DNA of 39,281 bases from Marinomonas atlantica (GTDB lineage: Bacteria > Pseudomonadota > Gammaproteobacteria > Pseudomonadales > Marinomonadaceae): the NCBI RefSeq assembly GCF_001639725.1, contig NZ_LTAW01000016.1, forward strand, positions 1 through 39,281, given 5' to 3'. Positions 34,437-39,281 of the stretch are shown one piece after another (within the stretch, counting starts at the first letter, position 1; the number at the start of each line of letters is the position of its first letter). A program made the position numbers and the translations under genes. Below the pieces are notes generated by a model. The model was given only the letters and a program-made list of their open reading frames with translations. It was not told the DNA's origin and ran no database searches.

Positions 34437-34913
34437 TTATGCAAAGTTGCGAGTGGAAAGGTACAAATCAAATACCCAGCGTCGGTTGAAGCCAACTTTC
34501 CGGTTCACAGCACGCACAAGAATAAAAAAGCCTCGATCCATATATAAAGCTCCAATAACGTCTCGTTCAGCAGCCCAAGAAAAGTCTTTATCTGACTTTT
34601 CTATTTTCGTAATTCCATTTTTAATTGTTGCTCCATAATACCCAGACGACAGCAGTCGCTGTAGCTTCTCTGGTGAACCATGGCTAATATAGTGTGACTG
34701 CAAAGTCACTCCTAACTTGTTTTGTTCTGCAAACTGTGTGAACTTTTGTTCCAAGTCTTTAGCGCTTAACACATCACAGTCTGGATTATTCATCTTAAAT
34801 GAATCAACCAAACGCACAAACTCACTGCGATTATGCTCTTGAGGCTTAATGTTTTGCTTAGTGTTACTTGATATAGATTCGCTACTCTTACGCGAAAATA
34901 GACGTTTCAGCAT
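34437..34913 (-). CDS. Hypothetical protein
   Basis: 158 residues from ATG 34913, which has CGGAG a few bases upstream; an ATG five codons earlier is possible. The N-terminal 30 residues are basic, Ser-rich and probably disordered (MLKRLFSRKSSESISS). A folded part follows (EFVRLVDSFKMNNPDCDVLSAKDLEQKFTQFAEQ ... GYYGATIKNGITKIEKSDKDFSW ... MDRGFFILVRAVNRKVGFNRRWVFDLYL). No signal peptide, membrane segment or known family is recognised. It lies 18 bp upstream of the kinase-like gene on the same strand. Confidence 0.68.
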   Translation of the reverse strand: MLKRLFSRKSSESISSNTKQNIKPQEHNRSEFVRLVDSFKMNNPDCDVLSAKDLEQKFTQFAEQNKLGVTLQSHYISHGSPEKLQRLLSSGYYGATIKNGITKIEKSDKDFSWAAERDVIGALYMDRGFFILVRAVNRKVGFNRRWVFDLYLSTRNFA

Positions 34914-35190
34914 AAAACTCCGCTCCATTTGAGGAGCCTATTTAATTAGAATAATTAAGTGTAGTTGATAAGACTTGTAAATCCTTGTCATTTCAGCCTT
35001 GAATGAAAAGAGCACAAGAAGTCATGAAAACTCATATAATCTTTCATAGGAAATAAATCATAGAGAAAATTGCATTTTGCGTTAACACTTAATACAGACA
35101 GCATTACACCCTTCTTGTTTTTAGGTGGAAGTTGCTCGTACGAGCATATTCAGCAGTTGTCCATCGACCAAGGAAGCAACTGCTACGTTT
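34914..35190. other. Intergenic stretch upstream of the decayed gene
   Basis: A/T-rich with no gene seen. It holds a perfect 14-bp palindrome TGCTCGTACGAGCA (35133-35146) and an imperfect A/T dyad near 34941-34957, which may belong to the promoter of the hypothetical gene. Confidence 0.5.
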
Positions 35191-36039
35191 ATACCCTATC
35201 GCATCATTAGTGCTTTACTCCTATTTTTGGCGGCAAGTAGCTCGGCCAGCATAGCAAAAGAAAGCTACTATCAGATTGCTATTATTGACCACTTCTAACC
35301 ACCTATGGAAACTTTTGAAACATAGGACGATAAAATTCAGCATCGATAGTTATATGGCGAAGTAGGCCTTGATCAAGACTACGATAAAAAAGCCTATTAT
35401 CACGGCGATAAAGTCCAACTAATAGCAAACTTTGTCTTTTTCGCTACGCACTAGCCGGATAACGCAGTCCATTGAAAGAAGTTTTATTACCGCTTAATAG
35501 TTTCAATGACCAGTTTGATCAAGTACCTATAGACTCGCATATTCTATCTTGTGAGTAGTCAACATTTATAAAATCCTCTGAAACACCTTTAACTAGAGTT
35601 CATCGCGAACAATTTATGGAGACCATTCGCCAGTGAAAAAACACACCAGATTGTGTATGAACCTACTTAGTGAGTACAGTACTGGAGAAGCTAACGGTGA
35701 AAAGTGATTATAACATTCGGAGCGACTCAAGAAGAGGTAGATTATTTTGTTTCGGATAATATGTTTGTAGACATTTATACACAAGCCATTCACTACCTCA
35801 GTGCCAAGACGATATAAATGGCGAACCTTTTAGCTTCGATGTCAACGTGATGGCTACCAAGATATAGCCATTACTGCGCTAACTAGTAGAGCGCATGGAA
35901 ATGTACCCAAAAGCCACTGGCCGTTATTAAAAGTAGTTCGTTTGCTGCTCCGATGGCTACCAAAAAAGCATTTTTTTAAAGACTCCTTAGCATGTCAACC
36001 CTAGACTTAAACCGACCAACTGGACTGTTCGATTTTTAA
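35191..36039 (+). pseudogene. Heavily decayed gene for a secreted protein
   Basis: No long open frame remains, but protein-like text runs through all three plus frames in order: a signal-like IPYRIISALLLFLAASSSAS then KESYYQIAIIDHF, stop; LYGEVGLDQDYDKKAYYHGD and KVQLIANF; shifted SPLKEVLLPLNSFNDQFDQ, VPIDSHILSCE, stop, and TPLTRVHREQFMETIRQ, stop; shifted TFGATQEEVDYFVSDNMFVD; shifted DGYQDIAITALTSRAHGNV; and STLDLNRPTGLFDF ending at the stop 36037-36039. At least four in-frame stops and several indels are present. The original was about 280 residues with a Sec signal. The family is unknown. IAIIDH and GATQEEVDYFVSDNMFVDI weakly recall subtilase regions around the catalytic Asp and before the Ser, but this is speculative. 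Confidence 0.65.
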
Positions 36040-36110
36040 TCTAAGCAAGTTGTATCTATACTATTAGAGTAAAGTTTTTCATATCGCCAATTCGTGGCAA
36101 GGATGATTAC

Positions 36111-36917
36111 ATGGGTATTAATAACATAGGCTCAAATTACGTTAACACCTCTGCTACGCAGTCACTTAATACAAGCCAAACCAATCTTGCTAGTGGTACA
36201 CGTATCAACAGTGCTGCAGATGATGCAGCAGGTCTTCAGATTGCTAATCGGTTAACGAGCCAAATCGATGGGAACGGACAAGCTGTTGCGAACAGCATGT
36301 CTGGTATTTCTGTAACACAGATCGCACAAGGCGGGTTGGAGTCGATTACCAAAGACCTGTCGTCATTGCGAGAACTGGCAGTGCAGGCTGGTAATGGTAT
36401 TTACTCTGATTCTGACCGACAGGCGCTTCAACAACAGGCCAATGCTCTTTTGGAGAATATTCAGGGGACAATAGGCTCAACAACCTTTGCAGGACAAGAA
36501 TTGTTAAACAGTGACAGCAATCTTGATTTCCAAGTGGGTCCAGATGCTAATAGCAACATGGGAGTCGCCACAAACGATGTTAGTGGCACCCTTGCTACAA
36601 ATGGCTTATTTGCTTTTGACATCACTAATCAAGCCTCTCTCGACAGTGCATTAAGTGCGGTCGACAGCAGTCTAGAAAACATAAATAGCTTGCAAGCAGA
36701 ATATGGCGCAACACAAAACGCATTTAGCAGCCGTGTAGACGCATTATTAGAAAACCAAGCAAATGAATCAGCGGCCCGGTCACGGATACAAGATACTGAT
36801 TTTGCAGCAGAAGTAAGTAACCAAGTGGTTAACAGCATTCTCGAACGCTCATCAGTTGCCGTTCAATCCCAAGCGAATGCAGACGCCAGCAGAGTACTAA
36901 ATCTACTCACTAATTAA
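36111..36917 (+). CDS. Short flagellin / flagellin-like protein
   Basis: 268 residues, with AAGGA before the ATG. The N-terminal D0/D1 region has the flagellin signature LASGTRINSAADDAAGLQIANRLTSQ and QGGLESITKDLSSLRELAVQAGNG. The C-terminal D1/D0 has ADESAARSRIQDTDFAAEVS-like text (NESAARSRIQDTDFAAEVS) and NADASRVLNLLTN. The variable D2/D3 part is almost absent. The usual first residues (MALTVNTNIASLNAQ type) are replaced by MGINNIGSNYVNTSATQSL. No other flagellar gene is nearby, so this is an orphan; it may be a minor filament subunit or a secreted flagellin-like protein. A clear sigma-28 promoter was not found. A terminator follows. Confidence 0.88.
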   Translation: MGINNIGSNYVNTSATQSLNTSQTNLASGTRINSAADDAAGLQIANRLTSQIDGNGQAVANSMSGISVTQIAQGGLESITKDLSSLRELAVQAGNGIYSDSDRQALQQQANALLENIQGTIGSTTFAGQELLNSDSNLDFQVGPDANSNMGVATNDVSGTLATNGLFAFDITNQASLDSALSAVDSSLENINSLQAEYGATQNAFSSRVDALLENQANESAARSRIQDTDFAAEVSNQVVNSILERSSVAVQSQANADASRVLNLLTN

Positions 36918-36924
36918 GACATAT

Positions 36925-36961
36925 AAGCGCTTTTAGCCATCATTGTGTTAAAAGTGCTTTT
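36925..36961 (+). terminator. Rho-independent terminator after flagellin gene
   Basis: AAGCGCTTTTA (36925-36935) pairs with TAAAAGTGCTT (36949-36959) with one wobble pair, followed by TTT. It starts 8 bp after the stop codon. Confidence 0.72.
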
Positions 36962-37071
36962 CCCTGCAATGAGTAAAAGCGTTTAAACTCTTCTGTTTTT
37001 TACGAAAACTATTGCCCTCTTGTGTCTTTATCGTGATGCTGTGACAGAACGATTATTCGTAAAAGGAAGTA

Positions 37072-38415
37072 ATGGTGCAGATCTCACTTTTTCCAAGCAA
37101 CAAGTTACTCAAGACCTATGATGCGATAAGAACAAGCTTTTGGTTTGTTCCTTGTCTCATTATCTTTGCGACATTGTTACTCTTTGCTTGTTTGCTCTGG
37201 CTTGATCAGAACTTAGCTCTACAGAACACTCTTTGGATCAGCTTTCTCTATCACGCTGATGCTGAGGTCACTCGTGACCTACTAACCACTGTCGCAGGAA
37301 GTGTTATGACAGTGGTTAGTATTACCTTCTCTATTACCATGGTAGCTCTCACCAGTGCTTCTTCTCAATTTGGTCCAAGGCTCATTCGAAATTTTATGAA
37401 TGACCCCAGTACGCAATCCGTCTTAGGTATTTTTATTTCCATCTTCCTATATTGTTTGATGCTTGCAGCGGCGAGCGAGGATTTCGCATCAGGACTTTAC
37501 TTGCCTGGCCTTACTTTAGGAGGCGCAATAATACTGACTTTCAGTGGTATTTTTTTACTGATTTACTTTATCCATCATGTTGCGACCAATCTGCAAGCTG
37601 ACAACGTGATCGACAAAGTATTCGAAACCATGCAGACAAATATTCTTCATATATTCGATGAGCAAAGAAGTAATGAGGCTAAAAATACTTCTTGTAAAGA
37701 AGTCGAGAGAACCCTTAAAAATTCATTTACTCCCATTCACATAAAACGATCTGGATACGTACAAGCGATTAATTATACGAATCTAGTTCAAATTCTATCT
37801 TCCAATGACCAATGTGCAGAGCTACTTGTTACACCTGGAGATTACATAACCTCTCGAATGGTGGTTATTCATCACTCGGGAGATGAACCCTCACCTACTC
37901 AAATTCAGTCACTATTAAGCTGTATTACGTTAGGCGCAAAGCGCACACCCATTCAAGACCCTGAGTTTGCAATTTTGCAATTAGTTGAAATTGCCTTAAG
38001 AGCCTTGTCACCGAGTATTAACGATCCATACTCCGCTATTGCCTGTGTCGATAAACTGAGTTCGACTCTTTGTAACTTGGTACACAAACAGTTTCCGGAA
38101 GGTATCGCCTGCGATAATGAAGATAAGCCAAGACTTATATTTAAAAAAGCCTCATTCCAAAGCTTGGCTAACAGTGCCTATGACCAAATTCGTCAGCATG
38201 CAAATGGAAGTTTGTCTGTACAGCTGAGATTGCTGGAAGGGTTATGCCGTATAGCGGAGCAGGCCCAAAGAAAGGAACATTGGGAATTCATTCGACAGCA
38301 AAAGAATATGCTTGAACACGAGCTAAGAAAACACGATTTTGTCGATCATGATATGCAAGAAATAAATGAACGCATTACCCTTCTAGAGCACATCATTGCT
38401 AAGCGATCACTTTGA
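37072..38415 (+). CDS. DUF2254 family membrane protein
   Basis: 447 residues. Four transmembrane segments lie in the N-terminal 180 residues (about 26-48, 78-102, 120-142, 150-172), then a large cytoplasmic region. The conserved DUF2254 features are visible: AGSVMTVVSITFSITMVALTSASSQFGPRLIRNFM and, in the C-terminal half, ALRALSPSINDPYSAIACVDKL. The function of the family is unknown. AAAAGGAAG precedes the ATG. It is a single gene between the flagellin terminator and a convergent DinB-family gene. Confidence 0.9.
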   Translation: MVQISLFPSNKLLKTYDAIRTSFWFVPCLIIFATLLLFACLLWLDQNLALQNTLWISFLYHADAEVTRDLLTTVAGSVMTVVSITFSITMVALTSASSQFGPRLIRNFMNDPSTQSVLGIFISIFLYCLMLAAASEDFASGLYLPGLTLGGAIILTFSGIFLLIYFIHHVATNLQADNVIDKVFETMQTNILHIFDEQRSNEAKNTSCKEVERTLKNSFTPIHIKRSGYVQAINYTNLVQILSSNDQCAELLVTPGDYITSRMVVIHHSGDEPSPTQIQSLLSCITLGAKRTPIQDPEFAILQLVEIALRALSPSINDPYSAIACVDKLSSTLCNLVHKQFPEGIACDNEDKPRLIFKKASFQSLANSAYDQIRQHANGSLSVQLRLLEGLCRIAEQAQRKEHWEFIRQQKNMLEHELRKHDFVDHDMQEINERITLLEHIIAKRSL

Positions 38416-38424
38416 GTGATTGTA

Positions 38425-38934
38425 CTAAGTGTTACGCTCAACCACATTCGGTGACCATATAAGGTCTGTTAGGCCTATGTCTAATCCAGCTTGAGTTAAT
38501 AGCGTGGTAATTTGTCCACGATGATGCGTTTGATGATTGAAAAAGTGATTCACTGCTAACCACATCTCATATTTACGCGGCTGAGGGTTTACAACACTGC
38601 GATACTCTAACGTACTATCTAAAATTTCGTCATCTAAGCCATTAGCCCAATCGATAATCATTTGGTCTGTTATTTCTCTATCAGCCTTTAAATCGTGAAA
38701 ACTACCATGAAGCTCTTCATCTAGCTTAGAAACGGCATAAGGTGAACCTAGAAATCGGCCTAGCCAAATCTTATCCCCAAGCAAAAGGTGGTTTAACGTA
38801 CCATAAATTGAGCCAAAGAATGCCTTTCGGTCTTCTCTAAGTTCTTGGTCTGATAACTGTGAACAAACGTCATAAATACGCTGATTCATCCAACGGTTAT
38901 AATTCGCCATATCTTGTGCTAAAGCTGGACGCAT
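38425..38934 (-). CDS. DinB-family protein
   Basis: 169 residues from ATG 38934, which has AAGGAAG upstream; the upstream in-frame start at 38997 has no ribosome site. It is a four-helix-bundle protein of the DinB/YfiT type. One metal-binding His is in LNHLLLGDKIW and two in the C-terminal HFFNHQTHHRGQITTLL motif. Family members include thiol transferases and DNA-damage-inducible proteins; the activity here is not known. MANYNRWMNQRIYDVCSQL is typical for the N-terminus. It ends 9 bp from the convergent DUF2254 stop, with no clear terminator between. Confidence 0.9.
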   Translation of the reverse strand: MRPALAQDMANYNRWMNQRIYDVCSQLSDQELREDRKAFFGSIYGTLNHLLLGDKIWLGRFLGSPYAVSKLDEELHGSFHDLKADREITDQMIIDWANGLDDEILDSTLEYRSVVNPQPRKYEMWLAVNHFFNHQTHHRGQITTLLTQAGLDIGLTDLIWSPNVVERNT

Positions 38935-39206
38935 AATTTCTTCCTTTTCAGAGCGGCCTAAAATTATTACATTATTAAAAATATAGACTTCTAGCAAACA
39001 GCTTCTCCTACTTCTTTAGAGAAGCAGCAATCCATAGTTTCCCCCAACGCCCATTCCACGAGAGCTGCTTCTGAACGATGAGATATAAAGACGCACTCTT
39101 TTGACGTCACGCGCTGATGCGTCGAAGCATGAGACAGGCGCAAGCAGGACACAAAAGGGGGTACGGAATCTAGCTGAGTGGATGCGTTTAGGGAAACCGC
39201 AGATAC
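38935..39206. other. Region between 5S terminator and DinB gene
   Basis: No supported gene. A minus-strand frame at 39016-39225 starts inside the rrn terminator and looks spurious. A perfect 7-bp hairpin GCTTCTC/GAGAAGC (39001-39025, 11-nt loop) is present and might be a second termination signal of the rRNA transcript or lie in the DinB leader. Confidence 0.5.
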
Positions 39207-39239
39207 AAAAAAGCCCTGACAGCATGGCTATCAGGGCTT
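39207..39239 (-). terminator. rRNA operon terminator
   Basis: On the minus strand, AAGCCCTGA (39239-39231) pairs with TCAGGGCTT (39219-39211), an inner AGC/GCT pair extends the stem, and a T-run follows. It lies 12 bp after the 5S end. Confidence 0.92.
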
Positions 39240-39251
39240 CCTTTGTATGAT

Positions 39252-39281
39252 GCTTGACGACGACCTACTCTCACATGGGAT
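39252..39281 (-). rRNA. rrf: 5S ribosomal RNA, 3' end (partial)
   Basis: The minus strand reads ATCCCATGTGAGAGTAGG then TCGTCGTCAAGC. This is the conserved 3' end of gammaproteobacterial 5S rRNA (CCCATG-x-GAGAGTAGG followed by the 3' strand of helix I). The gene continues beyond the right edge. With the terminator right after, this closes an rrn operon transcribed leftward. Confidence 0.88.

Noticed and set aside
36070..36093. Sigma-28-like promoter before the flagellin gene (TAAAGTTT at 36070-36077 with GCCAATTC at 36086)
   Set aside because: The -35 is perfect but the spacing is 8 instead of about 11 and the -10 differs from GCCGATAA; at the correct spacing the sequence is AATTCGTG. Not convincing.
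36996..37064. TTTTACGAA / TTCGTAAAA pair that could hide the DUF2254 ribosome site
   Set aside because: Nine-base pairs separated by about 50 nt arise by chance many times in this length; no supporting structure or conservation visible.
39016..39225. Minus-strand 69-codon frame next to the 5S gene
   Set aside because: It begins inside the rrn terminator, has no ribosome site and no protein-like composition; such frames are common spurious calls beside rRNA operons.
1..39281. CRISPR arrays, tRNA genes, phage or conjugation genes, integrases
   Set aside because: No regularly spaced repeats, tRNA-like cloverleaf sequences, or recognisable phage, conjugation or integrase proteins were seen on either strand.

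Overview
The window looks like chromosomal DNA of a marine gammaproteobacterium, most likely an Oceanospirillales member close to Marinomonas. This is a judgement from protein similarity I recall (GuaA, GuaB, XseA, SfsA, HrpB and FrcB-type proteins) and from moderate G+C; no search was run.

Layout. The left edge (about 1-145) holds an E. coli-type rRNA P1 promoter with UP element, boxB and boxA, firing leftward out of the window. The right edge (39252-39281) is the 3' end of a 5S rRNA on the same strand, followed by its terminator. The window is therefore the gene-bearing interval between two co-oriented rrn operons. From left to right: sfsA with a CRP-like site; a beta-barrel outer-membrane protein behind a cluster of palindromes; a LysR regulator; an MFS transporter behind a strong 25-bp palindrome; a divergent LysR / FAD-monooxygenase pair; a 7.6-kb accessory block; guaBA with divergent xseA; eamA; a BacNav-like ion channel; a small hypothetical protein; a short MscS channel with an AEC carrier; a fructose-type ABC transporter (frcBCA) with a second binding protein; a hybrid histidine kinase and OmpR-type regulator; hrpB; a kinase-like protein; a hypothetical protein; a heavily decayed secreted-protein pseudogene; an orphan short flagellin; a DUF2254 membrane protein; and a DinB-family protein.

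The accessory block (about 7444-15036) carries a degraded Glu/Arg-rich ORF, a hipBA toxin-antitoxin pair, an IS3-family remnant, a YdbC-like aldo/keto reductase with divergent LysR, another LysR, and a flavodoxin / aldo-keto reductase / DUF1330 cassette. At its left end, on the guaA strand, there is a copy of the guaA 3' tail (Glu-Trp-Glu-stop) followed 50 bp later by an orphan rho-independent terminator on that strand. The simplest reading is that an element inserted into the 3' end of guaA and pushed the original guaA terminator 7.6 kb away. guaA 3' ends are known integration hotspots. No integrase is visible.

How genes work together. guaB and guaA perform the two steps from IMP to GMP. frcB-frcC-frcA form a periplasmic-binding-protein sugar importer. 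The extra binding protein, plus the kinase and regulator encoded immediately upstream on the same strand, may form a sugar-sensing module. The LysR-linked redox cassettes look like quinone or aldehyde stress functions. Several genes have unusual control structures: a terminator inside guaBA, a terminator between frcB and frcC, and 25-27 bp palindromes before the MFS gene and between the response regulator and hrpB.
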